The position numbers were made by a program, and so were the translations under genes. A stretch of DNA of 64,000 nt from Macrotis lagotis. Taxonomy: Eukaryota > Chordata > Mammalia > Peramelemorphia > Peramelidae. The notes below the pieces were generated by a model. That model had not been told where the DNA came from and made no database searches. It worked only from the letters and a program-made list of their open reading frames with translations. Below are positions 45,696 through 57,837 of this stretch, piece by piece; position 1 is the first letter of the stretch; each line of letters starts with the position of its first letter. The stretch is from assembly GCF_037893015.1 (NCBI RefSeq), contig NC_133658.1, positions 282,713,869-282,777,868 on the forward strand, read 5' to 3'.

Positions 45696-46129
45696 TAGTA
45701 TACAGAACTGTTCTATAATTATGGAGACAAATGCAGTTCATCTGATTATATGGACAGAAGATGAGAATTTTGTACTAATCATAAGGTGGACTAGTTCATA
45801 GAAAGGAATAAGAAAGATAAAAGGAAAAAAGAGAAGTTAAAGGACAGTTTTCAGAACTGCAACTCTGGGCCCTATGTAAGAGGTGGGAAGTACAAGACAA
45901 CATTAATGTATTAATGGCAACCTCACATACCAGTTACACATTTTGACTATTTCCTCCAGTTATGTGGACATTTCTTTGAGTGGTTATAGCTCTCTTCCAG
46001 AAGACTCTACAATGTCTGAGCATATTGAATCATCCACAAATAGGATTGTCTATAGGCCTTACCATCCTCAGGAAATGTCTCAACAACTTGCACACTGTGC
46101 TGCATCAACTCCATGATAGTGGGGAATAC
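45696..46129. other. unassigned sequence
   Basis: No gene or clear repeat is seen. The stretch 45955-46120 has the worn look of a LINE fragment on the minus strand, but I cannot assign it. Confidence 0.3.
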
Positions 46130-46345
46130 TTTTTTTAAAAAAAATTATTTTATTTTCAATTCATGGAACTTCAGTTCAAGCATTTCCATAACATAGTACA
46201 ATAAAAAAGATGTTTACACATGAAACTGCAAATCTACTGTGTAGAACTTGCTAGTCCCTCCAAATATACAAGTTAACATGTAAATTTCTTTTTTTCCCCT
46301 TTTCCCCCCTCCCCCGCCACCCTGGCGATGGCTACCATTAGACAT
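46130..46345 (-). mobile_element. L1/HAL1-type 3' end
   Basis: It reads AAAATTATTTTATTTTCAAT, AACTTCAGTTCAAGCATTTC, GATGTTTACACATGAAACTG, then a C-rich tract and GGCGATGGCTACCATTAGAC, which I associate with marsupial L1/HAL1 3'UTRs in reverse. Confidence 0.5.
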
Positions 46346-47091
46346 ACTAGTGGGTAATAGAATATCTCTATCCCCCTGTGGTCAGCAACTTCAAAAGATG
46401 AAAAGTGGAGTAGAATGAGTGGAATCCTGAGCTTCATTCAAAGTGTTGACCCCCAGTTGTTGGCACTTCTTCCTAACTCCCTGCATTTGTTTGCATACAT
46501 ATTGTCCTTCCTCTTACTAAAATGGAAATTCTTTGAGAGCAGAGATTTTGTCATTGTTTCCCAAAGGCCTGATCTGAATAAGACTCTTGAGAGGCACTTA
46601 GAAAAAAGAATGACTGAAAAGTTATTAGGATGCTTTATATATTGAAATAAATTAAGTTAAATGTAACTAATTGCAGACCAATATCTTATACTTATGCCAA
46701 GATGAAGTCAAAATGGATAGGCATAAAGAGTGATACCATAAGAAAATGGGGAGGGGCATAGAATACTTTAATTATCAAATCTATGGACAAGGAAGAACTT
46801 ATGACCAAACCTGAGATAGAGAGTATTGCAAGATGTTAAATGGATAATTTTGATTATATTAAAAAGTTTTTGCACAAACAAAACCAATCCAACTGAGATT
46901 AGAAGAAAAATTGGGAGAAAAATTTTTCCTGCAAGTATCTCTGATGAAGACCTCCTTTCTCAAATATATAGGGAACCATGACATTTAAAAGAATGCAAGT
47001 CATTCACCACTTCTTAAATAGTCACAAGATATGAACAAGTGGTTTTCAAATGAAAAAATCAAAGCTATCTATAGTTATATGAAAAAAAAAC

Positions 47092-47212
47092 ACTATGGGG
47101 AAGCTAGGTGAAGACCTGAGTTCAAATCCAGCCCCAGACACTTTATAATTGCCTAGTTGTATGACCTTGGGCAAGTCACTTAACCTCATTGCCTTAAATA
47201 AAAAAAAGTATG
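47092..47212 (+). mobile_element. WSINE1-type SINE, internally deleted
   Basis: The head goes from GGGGAAGCTAGGTG directly to AAGACCTGAGTTCAAATCC, so about 30 bp of the head are missing. The flanking ATGAAAAAAAAACACTAT / ATGAAAAAATCACTAT fits a target duplication. Confidence 0.85.
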
Positions 47213-47487
47213 TTAAAAAAGAGTATGAAAAAATCACTATTGCTGATCACAAGGGGTGAGAGATTTTCTATTATGAACTTGATATAAACCTACAAATTAA
47301 ATCAATATGCACTTTGATATATGGGAATGTCAGTACAAAGATAGTAAAAGGTAAGAATTGTAGAGATTATATAGAAAAGTGTTGTTCAGGAGAAAAATGA
47401 GATTAAAGACATGAACTCTACAAATGCGCTGCCTCTAATTATGAACACATACTTTAAAAAATTTTTTAAAAATACAAACTAAAGTGG

Positions 47488-47643
47488 GGCAGCTAGGTGG
47501 CACAGTGGATAGAGCACCAGCCCTGGAGTCAGGAGTACCTGAGTTCAAATTCGACCTCAGACACTTAATAATTACCTAGCTGTGTGGCCTTGGGCAAGCC
47601 ACTTAACCCCATTTGCCTTGCAAAATCCTAAAAAAAAAAAAAA
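47488..47643 (+). mobile_element. WSINE1-type SINE
   Basis: Full-length, flanked by AAAAATACAAACTAAA on both sides, inserted in the L1 at 46660. Confidence 0.96.
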
Positions 47644-48470
47644 ATACAAACTAAAACAACTCTAAGTTACCACCTCACATCTTTCAGACTAATTAATATG
47701 ACAGTAAATGAAAATGATACATGTTGGGAGAGGAAGTGGGAAAATTGAAACATTAATGCACTATTGGTGAACTGATTCAATTATTCTGGAGAGCATTTTG
47801 GAACTTTGCCCAATGGGCTATAAAACTGAGCATACCCTTTGATCCAGCAATACCAACCACTAGATCTATATCCAAAAGAAATTTTTTTTAAATGCAAAAG
47901 GACCTACTTGTTAAAAAAGTATTTGTAGAAGTTCTTTTTGTGGTGTCAAAGAATTAGAAATTGAGGAGAATAGGGAATGGTCGAACAAGCTCTGGTATAT
48001 GATTATAATGGAATATCATTATGATATAAGAAATGAGCAAAATGCTTTCAGAAAAACGTGGAAAGATTTACATGAATTAATGAAGAAGGGAGAAGAATCA
48101 GGGGAACATTGTATACAGTAACAGAAATATCATATGATGATCAACTATGAATTACATAGCTATTCTCTATAATACAATTATTTTAAACAATTCCAAAAGA
48201 CCGATGATGAAAAATACCATTGACCTCCAAAGAAAGAGCCAATGGAGTCTGAATTCAAATTGAAGCACACTATTTTTCTTTTGATTTTTTTTGGTGGGGG
48301 AAGGAGGGGAAATACAGAATATGTTTTGTATAATTGAACAAGTATAATATCAAATTGATTGATATCTCAGAGAGAGAGAAAGAAGAGAATTTGAAGCTCA
48401 AAAATATTAAAAATTGTTTTTACATGTTATTGGGAAAAATATTATTCAGAAAAATGTAAATGGTTATTGA

Positions 48471-49708
48471 GGAAGCTTAATTAGGTATCTTGTTTTTCAA
48501 TGTTGTTTGTAATGAGGATAGGGACAGGATCTGTGATTTCATTATATAGAGAATACCCAAGTAAGAAAACTCCTTTTTTTCTCTGCAAATTAGTCTTAGA
48601 GAATTGACCAGACCACTGAGAGGCTAAAGGACTTGCCCAGAGTTTGCATACCCAATAAGAGTTGAACCCAAGTCTTCCTAGCTCTGAGGCCAGTTCACTA
48701 TCCATCATTTCCCTTTGTGTCTCTTTATGACAGTTATTATAATTATTTAAGAGGCAGTAGTAGGTGAAGGGTCTTCTCCTCAAGGACTAAGAACCTAAGA
48801 ACCAAATCCAGAGTCTGAGTCAAATAGCACACGTGATCCTCCAAATCACACCACCCTTCCACACCCAATAGCAGTAATTATTCTTTTCTTCAAGGGTAGA
48901 AAGTGGCAATATCATTTTGCTAGTTTTACTGCTACTGTGTAAGAGGTCATAACCAAAGTTCAGAGTGCTCGTAAGAAAGTTGGCACTTTAGTCATCTAAG
49001 GACCTAACTCACTTACCAAGGATAATAAATGCCTTAGTATTGAGTCATTGTTCTGGAACAGGACTTCTAGGGCAATAGAACATTTCAGGGCATTGTGAAA
49101 ACATCTTGAGAATTTTACAATATCCTGGATTTCCTCACTCCCTCTTGGGGGTAGAGTGTAGAAATGGCAATGGCTGAGATAAAAAAAAAAAGAGGAAAGA
49201 GGATGACAGCCTGCTTGTGGGTGGGGAAGGTGAGATGGGAGAATTATGTCGTAAGGATTGTAATTGAAAAGTGTACATAGGCAGATGGTTAGGAAAGGAA
49301 GTAGGAATGGGGTGTTCATGCCTGGTCCCCTAGCAATTCACTGTTATGTTTTCAAGAATATTATTTTTCCAGGTTCGGGACAGACTATCCCAGAGTCCCT
49401 ATCATTTCTTCACCCTGCTAACTTTGAAAATTAGGAAGGTTTCTTGATGGAATGGGTAATAATTGGAATCTCGGAATTCCTGGATCCTATTCCATTCCAG
49501 TTTTAATCCTAAATAAGATGGGTACCAATTTTCAGAATGATTCAGTTTTCCCAGTTATATGTGTAATGTATTCGTACTATGACTAGTAGGTGGTTGTCAC
49601 AACTCTTAAGAGTTTTATGAGTAACTCTATGGGTGACTATTTTGCTAAATACTAACTCTTGAACCCCCACTTTTGTGCTTCTCTTTAATTAGATAGTAAG
49701 ACTTATTT
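48471..49708. other. mostly unique intergenic sequence
   Basis: No exon is seen. A MIR-like minus-strand scrap lies at 48620-48705 (GGACTTGCCCAGAGTTTGC). Confidence 0.4.
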
Positions 49709-49870
49709 GTTGGGTTTTTTTTTTTTTTTAGATTTTCAAGGCAATGGGGTTAAGTGGCTTGCCCAAAGCCACACAGCTAGGTAATTATCAAGTGTCTGAG
49801 GTCGGATTTGAACCCAGGTACTCCTGACTCCAAGGCCAGTGCTCTATTCACTGTGCCACCTAGCCACCCC
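49709..49870 (-). mobile_element. WSINE1-type SINE
   Basis: Full-length, flanked by GACTTATTTGTT on both sides (about 49699 and 49872). Confidence 0.95.
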
Positions 49871-51119
49871 TGACTTATTTGTTTTTTTAGTCAAAGCATT
49901 TACTCAAATGGAATAGCAAATGAAGTATTTATAAAACATTTCCCTCTCCCTACTTCCCCAACCCCCACCCCCAAAAAAATCAGGACAAGAGTGGTAACAT
50001 TTAAAATACAGTGGAATTAAAGCACACATTTTAAGAGATACATGTAGCCAAGGCAACTCAAAATCCTGGATCTCTAAGTCTTCAATGTCTTTTCTTTCTC
50101 CAGAAAGGTCTCAAAAAGTTTATTATGAAACACTCAGTTGTTTAGCTGAGTTGGCTTTTTCAGGGAATGGTTTTCCTACTGGCCTAGAAATTGAGTTGAG
50201 ATACTACACCCTAGAAAGAAATCAAATAGGTCATTGTATGGTTGCCTGGGTTTTCCTTACCACACTGTTACCTATGACTACTGGTACTAGGTGGGGCTAA
50301 GCAGGACCCTCTGCCACTGGATAGTAATTATTAGATGAGATTGAGTAGGCTACTTTGCTGCTAGGTTCATTTAATTTTGGGAAATGCCTGGTAAGCTACT
50401 GGACAGTGCCAAACGGGCTGATTTGTTACTGGGCAGCTGATGCCAGGCTGGGACAAGTTGTCTGGGTTCTTCTGAGGGTGCAGTGTCCATCCACTCTTTT
50501 CCCTCTATGATGATCAGATCCAGTCCCTTGTCTACCTTAAACTACCGCCTGGGCTCGGTGAGGTACTGTTCTTACTTTGGCTGGAGGGTTAAGGATCTCT
50601 TTCAGTTAAGAGAACAACCTTTAGTTTGGGGTCTGCAGAATATTCTTCCCATTGACTCCCTCTCTGAGGTTGTTAGCCTCAGGAGAGGAAAGAAGGCTCG
50701 CTTCTCTTCTATTTCAATAATCCCTTCCCTCTTTAAGTTACACTGGTAAATTAGTTTCAATTTATCATTTTTACTTCTCAGCCCTTTTTTTGAAAATTTT
50801 ACATAGATTAGTGGCTAGGGATAAAGGTATGGATACATCTGTGTCCTGGAGGCACTTTCATTATATTGGGAACTTCTTCATATGCACATAAGATGTACAT
50901 CTCTTTTAGGATGGGAAATGACTGTATTTTCAATCTAATGAAGACTTTGACCTTTGCCTTTCTCTTTTTATCTTTTCTCTGGTGTTGATAATGAACTTTT
51001 TGTCAAAGTCTTCCTGGGGAAACCCCCCTTTACATATAGTCTAGTGGATGCACTATAAAATTTTAAGTCAGAGAACCTGGAATTCAGTCTCAGGTTTAAA
51101 ATGTCCCAACAATTGGTTT
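49871..51119. other. unique intergenic sequence
   Basis: No exon, promoter or repeat is clear. Short plus-strand frames (71 and 88 codons) show nothing I recognise. Confidence 0.4.
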
Positions 51120-51279
51120 CATTTCTTTCTTTCTTTCTTTTTTTTTTTTGTTTTAGGTTAAGTGGCTTGCCCAAGGCCACACAGCTAGGTAAATTATTAA
51201 GTGTCTGAGACCAGATTTGAACCCAGGTACTCCTGACTCCAGGCCCGTGCTGTATCCACTATGCCACCTAGCCGCCCCA
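51120..51279 (-). mobile_element. WSINE1-type SINE, internally deleted near its tail
   Basis: The tail side jumps from GTTTTAG to GTTAAGTGGCTTGCCC, losing the GCAAGGCAAATGG segment. It is flanked by TTTCATTTCTTTCT / TTTTATTTATTTCT. Confidence 0.92.
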
Positions 51280-51424
51280 TGGTTTTATTTATTTCTGAAC
51301 CTCAGTGTTCTCATCTGTAAGATAAGGGTGACAGTATTTAAACTAATTGTCTTTCAGGGTCAGAGTGGGTAACCTATATATAAAGCTTTATGCAAATTTT
51401 AATTTTTTCTAAGAATGTGAGGTA

Positions 51425-51720
51425 TTATTAAAATAATTCTGAGGTTTTACCTCATACTGATCAGATTGGTGAAGCAGACAGAAAAAGAAAAATGACAAAT
51501 GTTGGAATAACTATAAGAAATTGACATATTAATGCTCCTTTGGTAGAGCTGTAAGTTTGGGTGAGTAATTCTGGGGAGTTATTTAGAACACTTCCCCTAA
51601 AGTCACTAAACTTTGATTAGCATTACTATTACTAAATCTGTATCCCCAAAGAAATCAAAGAGGAAAAGGACCCAGAAGCACAAAAATATTCACAGGGGTT
51701 CTTTTTAGTAGCACCCCCTG
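51425..51720 (+). mobile_element. L1 ORF2 fragment
   Basis: It has worn ORF2-tail phrases: TGAGGTTTTACCTCATACTG, AATTCTGGGGAGTTATTTAG, ATTACTAAATCTGTATCCCC and AAAATATTCACAGGGGTTC. No 3'UTR follows, so both ends are truncated. Confidence 0.75.
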
Positions 51721-52094
51721 TAAATGCACCCCTTTTCCCTCAATTACCTGGAGCGTGAAACTTGACCAGTTTCAGGATGGATCTTCTAGGTCCAGAGGTA
51801 CTTGGCACCATGTCTTCTTTGTTCAGAATCTTCTAATTACACAAGCTCTGCTTGAACTCCTTTGAAATCTCACCCATGGAGAGGATGCTCTGCCTGGGAC
51901 TCTTCTGATTGGGATTATGAAAAACTGAAATTACTGAGGTTCTTCAGCCTGAGGTTTCAGGAGTCAGGCGGCTAAGTGGCTCAATCAGTTGATTGATTAT
52001 CTATGGTAACACTTTCTATCTCTTTTGACTATCTTTGGTAGTTTTCTATCTCCTTCATTATTTTAATTGTAATTTTTACACTTATAATCCTCTT
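51721..52094. other. unassigned intergenic sequence
   Basis: No gene or repeat is clear. Confidence 0.3.
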
Positions 52095-52251
52095 TTTTTT
52101 TAATTTTTTATTTTTTGCAAGGCAATGGGGTTAAGTGGCTTGCTCAAGGCCACACAGCTAGGTAATTATTAAGTGTTTGAGGCTGGATTTGAACTCAGGT
52201 ACTTCTGACTCCAGGGCCAGTGCTCTCTCCACTGCACCACCTAGCTGCCCC
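52095..52251 (-). mobile_element. WSINE1-type SINE
   Basis: The exact 16-bp repeat CACTTATAATCCTCTT at 52079-52094 and 52252-52267 is its target duplication. Confidence 0.97.
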
Positions 52252-52267
52252 CACTTATAATCCTCTT

Positions 52268-53129
52268 AAGAATTTTTAGTTATTGTTGCTGTAAGCTTCT
52301 GTGACTTTATCTTTGTTAATAATAATAATAATAAACTACTTCATGTTTTTCCCCTTCTGGATTGTGTCTTACTGTGAATTCAAATCTGAACTAAAAGCCT
52401 TCATCAGACAATGTTAAAAAAGGTTAAAAAAAATTTTTCACCTGGAAAGCTAAAGATAAGGTTGAGAAGGGAAAGTCATATAATTATGCCTCCAAATTTG
52501 GAAGTAGAATCACTATTAGAGAAAGGAAAGAGGCTTGCATCAGTAAGTTTAAAGGCAATTCTGCCTTTTAAGTGACTGTGTGCATCTCCTTTTTAAATGT
52601 GTTTTTTGTAAACAATATATTGCTAGATTCTGATTTCTAATACATTTTTCTATTTCCATTTTATGGGTTAGTTAATCCCATTCACATCTACAGTTATACT
52701 TACTATTTAGAGATATCTCCTATGGTCCTTTTCAATCTTATCTCTGTTATCTTCTCCCCTTACCTTCCTGGTTCTTATTCTACCCATCTACTTTAAGAGT
52801 CCCTCCCTGAACTTCTCCCCCCACCCTCCAAAATCTTAATCTATATATCCTTCTTAAATCCCTTTCTCAGCCTTGTTCCTTTGTCCTCTCACCTGTCTAC
52901 AAATTCAGAAGATGTCAATACCTTCCAGATATAAACTCTTCATATAAACTTCTTCTTTCCTTTTCAACCCAGATTCAAATGGGAGTATGGTGCCAACATT
53001 AACAGCCCTCCACCTCTACCTGCTTCCTCTATATTAGTTCTTCCTTTCATGCTCCATTTTTATGGGATATTGGGCCCCTTTTTAACTTTTTCTACTTAAT
53101 TTTGTTTAGAATCACCCCATCGTGATCAA
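52268..53129 (-). mobile_element. possible old L1 internal fragment
   Basis: From about 52600 the phrases GTAAACAATATATTGCTAGA, AGTTAATCCCATTCACATC and a long pyrimidine-rich tract resemble the antisense of old mammalian L1. The match is by phrase order only, and 52268-52590 is unassigned. Confidence 0.4.
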
Positions 53130-53530
53130 TTTTAATACCTGCAATATTCAGGGACAATTTGGGGCTGTCTGCAATGGTGAATACCATCTGTATCCAGAGA
53201 AAGAATTGTAGAGTTTAAACAAAAACCAAAGTCTATTACCTTCATTTAAAAAAAAAAAAAGGTTGGCTTATGTACTACATAATTTTTCTATTTCTAATAT
53301 TTTATCTTTTCTCCAAGGATATTTTTTTTCTCTCGATTTCAGTTTCAATCAATGCATAACATGAAAACAATGTAAAGATTATTAGATTGCCTTCTGTGGG
53401 GGGGAGAGGGGAGTGAAGGGAGGATGGGGGGAAAAGTGTAAAATTCAAAACCTTACCAAAAAATGTTAGGTAGAAAATTATTGTATATAATTGGAAAACA
53501 AATAAAATATTTATATTAAAAAAAAGAATG
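53130..53530 (+). mobile_element. L1 3' end
   Basis: It contains TTTGGGGCTGTCTGCAATGG, CTGTATCCAGAGAAAGAATT, AACAATGTAAAGATTATTAG, a G-rich tract, and a tail at GGAAAACAAATAAAATATTT. Confidence 0.88.
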
Positions 53531-53904
53531 ACCCCATCATAAGCAAATTAGCCCTAACCTTTCTTACAAACTAGCTTAGAACTGACAGTTTTAAGAATAC
53601 TGATAACATTTTCATATATAAGAAATTCGAGTCTCTTTGCATAAATACTTGAAAATTTTTCCAGTTCATCAAATGTCCATTTTCCCTTTATTCAGGATTG
53701 TAATCTACTTTGCTGGGAAAGTCATTCTTGGCCAAAAAAATCTCAGCTCTTTTGCTCTTTGAAATATAATATTCCAAGACCTCTGGTTTTTTAGTGTAAA
53801 AATAGATCTTATGAAATCCTAATTTTTTTTCCACAGTATTTATTTTTTTCTTGTTGCTTGCAATATTTTCTCTTTAACCTGGGAGTTTTGAAACTTGCCT
53901 ATTG

Positions 53905-54510
53905 AAGTTGGAGAAAGGTGACTAAGGGAGAGGAGGCTTAAGGAAGAAGATAAGAGAAATGGGTTTCAGGGAAGGGGAGACAAGGATCTATGTGGTTCAT
54001 TTTGTGAAGAACTCTCCAATCTCCCTGAGAGGTAAGAAAGACTTAGACTTTAACTCAAAGATTGCACAAACAATTCACAAGTTACTATATAAAGTTCCCA
54101 GGTTACGTTCTTTGGAGAAGCAGCAAGACAGTGAGTTTCAGTAGAAGTAGGAAGGGGGGTGGGAAGTTTGGGGAATCTTGTTTCCCAGAGCAGACTGTCT
54201 TACTACAGGAAGACAAATAGGGGTTAAGTAGTAGAGAAGAGCAGAGGGACAGGGAATCACACTCCCCCAGAGTAGGCTAACTTCACAGGAAGACAAGCTT
54301 GGAAAAAAGACTGAGCTGTAAAAAAAGATATAAGAGCTGGTGATGACACTCCCCCAGAGCAGACTTCTTCAAAGGAGCATAAGCAACTCAACTGAGGAGT
54401 GAGCTGAGCTTTTAAGGAGTACATAGGAAGATATAGGTAGGGGCAGGTAGCAATAAGAGAGCTGAGATAAAATAATGAGAAGCATGTAGATGAGGGCTGG
54501 TAGATTTTGT
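53905..54510. other. unassigned interval with a motif repeated three times
   Basis: The interval interrupts an old L1 ORF1. A motif of the type CCCAGAGCAGACT followed by ACAGGAAGACAA occurs near 54165, 54262 and 54350, spaced about 90-100 bp apart, with drift. The flank is purine-rich. I see no coding sequence and no clear terminal repeat pair, so I leave the family open. Confidence 0.4.
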
Positions 54511-54514
54511 CCCT

Positions 54515-54797
54515 TATTCTTGAAGATCAGGACATCAGGAAGGTGATACTATGACAGGCACATGAACTGGATTTGAGTGAGTTATGTACTGTGCCTCACT
54601 TTCTCCATCTGGGTCCAGTGATCAGATATGAACCAGGACAACCAGAAGAGGGCCCTGAATGTGAGGCAATCAAGGTTAAGTGATTTGCCCTAGGTTATAC
54701 AGTTAGTATATGTCAAATGTCTGAGGCAGGATTTAAACTCCCATCCTCTTGACTCCAAGGTCAATGCTCTATCTAATGTGCCACATAGCTGCCTCTT
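54515..54797 (-). mobile_element. MAR1-like SINE, near full-length
   Basis: Read on the plus strand it begins with the tail (TTCTTGAAGATCAGGACATC), then CAGGAAGGTGATACTATGAC, GGTCCAGTGATCAGATATG, and ends in a reverse tRNA-like head (TAAGTGATTTGCCCTAGG, CTCTATCTAATGTGCCACAT). That layout is the marsupial MAR1 type, whose tail derives from an RTE-type LINE. Confidence 0.7.
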
Positions 54798-54997
54798 TCA
54801 GACTAAGGCAGGGATCCATAACTTTGTTTATTGGGGGGGGGGGTTCCCCCTAGGGGCAGGTATTTTCCTGCTAAGGAGAGGCAAGATGTTTTGCTAAAAA
54901 ATTCATGAATCCCCTCTTATAGCATGGACAATGGGATTGGGCAGGAAGGTACATGGTTCGTGCAGAGGGAACACATTAATTATAGAATATATTTCTC
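54798..54997. other. unassigned sequence with a G run
   Basis: The phrase AGGGATCCATAACTTTGTTT followed by a run of G looks like a scrap of a hAT MITE end, but this is weak. Confidence 0.25.
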
Positions 54998-55155
54998 TGG
55001 GGCAGCTAGGTGGTACAGTGGTTAGAGCACCAGCCTGGAATCAGGAGGACCTGATTCAAATCCAGCCTCAAACACTTAATAATTACCTAGCAGTGTGACC
55101 TTGAGTTAGTCACTTAACCCCATTGCCTTGCAAAATAAAGAAAAAAGAAAGAAAA
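54998..55155 (+). mobile_element. SINE of WSINE1 type, diverged
   Basis: Head GGGGCAGCTAGGTGGTACAG, middle CTAGCAGTGTGACCTTGAG, end CCCATTGCCTTGCAAAATAA. It is more diverged than most copies, so it is older. Confidence 0.9.
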
Positions 55156-56189
55156 TTACCTAGTAAAAAAAATTGTCTTGATATCCAGAAACCAGAGAGT
55201 AAAACAGGCATTGAAAAATTCAATTATTATCTCCAAAAAAGAAAAAATTTCTCTTAATATTTCCTTTACTTCACTATGACTTTCCTGTAAGTGTTCCTCT
55301 TGGAATCTCTTTCAAATGATGAATGGTATTAATACTCCTGTTCTAGAACTTCAGGACATTTTTCCTTAATAATTTCTTGTAATATTGTATCAAGATTTTT
55401 TTATTATAATTTTTGGGTAGTCCAATAATTATATTGCCTGATCTTGATCTATTCTCCAGTTCAGTTGTTTTTCTAATGAGATGTTTTAGATTCTATTTTT
55501 TCTAGATTTATCATTTCTTGGTGTATTATAATGTCATTCTATTCCTTGTGCCCAATTCTAGTTTTCAAGGAGTTATTTTCTTAAGATTTTGAATCTCTTT
55601 TTCCAATTTGTTAGCTTTTTTTTCATAATTTCTTTGGATTGCTCCCCCCCTTGGTTTTCTCAATCTTTCTCATTTGATTTTTTGAATAGATTTTTAAGTT
55701 TTTCCAAGAATCTTTTTCGGTTTGTGACCATTTGAAATTACTCTTTGAGATAGGAAGGGCTTTCTTTTTTTAACCTCACTATCTTCCCCTGAATATGAAA
55801 AAAATTCTTTTTACAGCAAAGTAGTTATCCATGGTCAGTCTCTTTTCCCTTTGCTTGGTCATTTTTAATTTTGTTTTGTTTTATTTTTAGCAGTTTGTTA
55901 TTGTAATCAGGCATAATCCCAAATTGTGGGTAAAGATGCCTCAGGTCTCAAGTTGCCCTAACTCTATTTTCTGAATTTTTTCTGGCAAGTCAATCTCAGC
56001 ACTCTTCTCTTCCTCTAAGGCATAGTTAGGATCCCCTGGTCATGCTGTCCCAAAATGCTCTTTTCCTTCAGTACCACTCTTATCTGGTGTGAGCTCGCTC
56101 CTCTTTGCCCACAGCTATAACCTGATTTTAGGATAAGAATTCATTATTTGGTAAACATTACTCAGAAAATTGGAAAGTAGCATGGCAAA

Positions 56190-56475
56190 AATTTGGCATA
56201 AATCCCCATTTCTAGAGAAAGAACTGATGGAATCTGAATACAAATCAAAGTATCTTTACTTTATTGTTCTTGATTTTTATTTTGGTCTATGTGTTCTTTT
56301 ACAACATGATGAATGTATAAATATATTTTACATAACTACATATGTATAACCTATATCAAATTGCTTGCCTTCTCAATGAGAAGTGAAAGGAGGAAGAGAG
56401 AGACTTTGAAAATCAGTTTTTAAAATGAATATTGAAAAATTGTTGAGGAAAAATAAAATAATAAAGGTAAAAAAA
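56190..56475 (+). mobile_element. L1 3'UTR fragment, old
   Basis: Phrases CCATTTCTAGAGAAAGAACTG, ATGAATGTATAAATATATTT, TAACCTATATCAAATTGCTT and a tail of AAAAATAAAATAATAAAGG mark an older L1 3' end. Confidence 0.78.
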
Positions 56476-56479
56476 GAAA

Positions 56480-57620
56480 AATCGGACTCAGACCAATAAC
56501 CATTGGAAATATCAGGTCAAAATATGTACTTACTTAGATATAAAGAGAGATACTACAAGAAAATTAGAAGAATATGGAATGTATTATTTTTCAGACTTAT
56601 GGATAGGGAAATAATTTATGAAAAAGCAGGAAAGAGAGCAGAGTGAGATAAAAAAGGATAATTTCATTAAATTAAATGTACATTACACAAATGAAGACAA
56701 GAAGGAAAATAGAACATGGGGAAAATATTTATAGAGTTTTGAGATAAAGTTCTCATATCTCAAATAGCTAAAAAACTTTGTGAAATCTATAACAATATGA
56801 GTCAAACTCCAATTCATAAATGGTCAAAGGCTATAAACAATTTTCCAATGAAGAAATTTAAGCAATTTATAGTTGTATGGGAAAAAAATGCTCTAAATCA
56901 TTATTGATTAGAGAAATGCAAATTAAAATAAACTTAAAACATTTTTACACCTCTCAGATTGACTAAAACGATTGAAAGGAAAAGCAACAAATATTGAGAA
57001 GATATGGAAAAAAGGGACACTAATTCACTGTTGATGGAATTATGAACTGATTGTCATTTTGTAGAGCAATCTGTAATAATTCCTAAAGAATTGTTAAACT
57101 CCTATACTCTTTGATCCAGCAATTCCACTAGTAGGTCTACTTCCAAAGATGATTAGGAAAAAGGAAAAAAAAACCCTATATGTTCTAAAACATTCATCAC
57201 AATTCTCTTTGTAGTGGCAAAGAACTAGAAATTGTGGGGATGGAGATCAATTGTGTAGTGGCTAAATAAATTGTGTTGTATGATTATGATGAAATACTAT
57301 TGTGCTATAAGAAATGATGAGCTTGACAATCTTAGGAAAACATGGACAGACTTGTATGAAATAATGAAGAATGGAACGAACAGAACCAAGAGAAGGTTGT
57401 ATAAAATAACAACAATATTGTTTTAAGAACAACTTTGAGTGAGAAGTCATTTGACTTTTATTTTTACTTTACCCAAATTAGCTACAAAGGATATATGAAG
57501 GAATTTTCATCTAGAGAAAGAACTGATAAACAGAATATATATATATATATATAATGATTTTGTCTGTATATAAACATAGGGTGGGGAGGGGAGGGAGAAG
57601 GAAGAATAAAGAAAAAACAA
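56480..57620 (+). mobile_element. L1 ORF2 C-terminal part and 3'UTR
   Basis: ORF2-tail text in order: TTCATAAATGGTCAAAGGCT, GATTAGAGAAATGCAAATTA, TGATCCAGCAATTCCACTAG, GTGGCAAAGAACTAGAAATT, then the 3'UTR with an (AT)n at 57537-57553 and a GGGTGGGGAGGGGAGGGAGA tract. It lies head-to-tail behind another L1 end. Confidence 0.88.
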
Positions 57621-57837
57621 GAACTATGAGCATAGTAAACTTGGACTAGAGACTACGTCATTTCTTTCAAGTGATTTACCAGCCTTAGCTGGAGAAAAGC
57701 CCTTTCAACCTGAACTACCTCTATTATTTTTCAAGAAATCTTGCAAAATATAAGATTTATTACCTTCCCCAACAGGAAGTTTGTTCTTTAACTTGACATG
57801 ACACTTTCAGTCTCATCAGAGAATCACTTCAGGTGTT
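57621..57837. other. unassigned sequence
   Basis: No gene or repeat is clear. Confidence 0.3.

Larger units (their letters stand above)
46660..48470 (+). mobile_element. L1 ORF2 C-terminal part and 3'UTR, with two SINEs inside
   Basis: Worn ORF2 pieces in order: CAATATCTTATACTTATGCC, TTAAAAAGTTTTTGCACAAA, ACCTCCTTTCTCAAATATAT, CCCTTTGATCCAGCAATACC, GTCAAAGAATTAGAAATTG. Then comes the 3'UTR with an end near 48470. It has many breaks. Confidence 0.88.
53615..55875 (-). mobile_element. old L1 ORF1 region, split by a 1.3-kb interval
   Basis: The ORF1 C-terminal part is at 53615-53904 (reverse of FTLKEQ-type and KSTIN-type text, CATTCTTGGCCAAAAAAATC, ACCTGGGAGTTTTGAAACTT). It resumes at about 55260 with ORF1 middle and N-terminal text ending at the start near 55865 (TTGCTTGGTCATTTTTAA). 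It is more diverged than the HAL1-like copies and may be HAL1 or L1; no ORF2 is seen. Confidence 0.65.

Noticed and set aside
53905-54510. Possible long terminal repeat of an endogenous retrovirus
   Set aside because: I could not find paired ends, a polyadenylation layout or a second copy, so no family is claimed.
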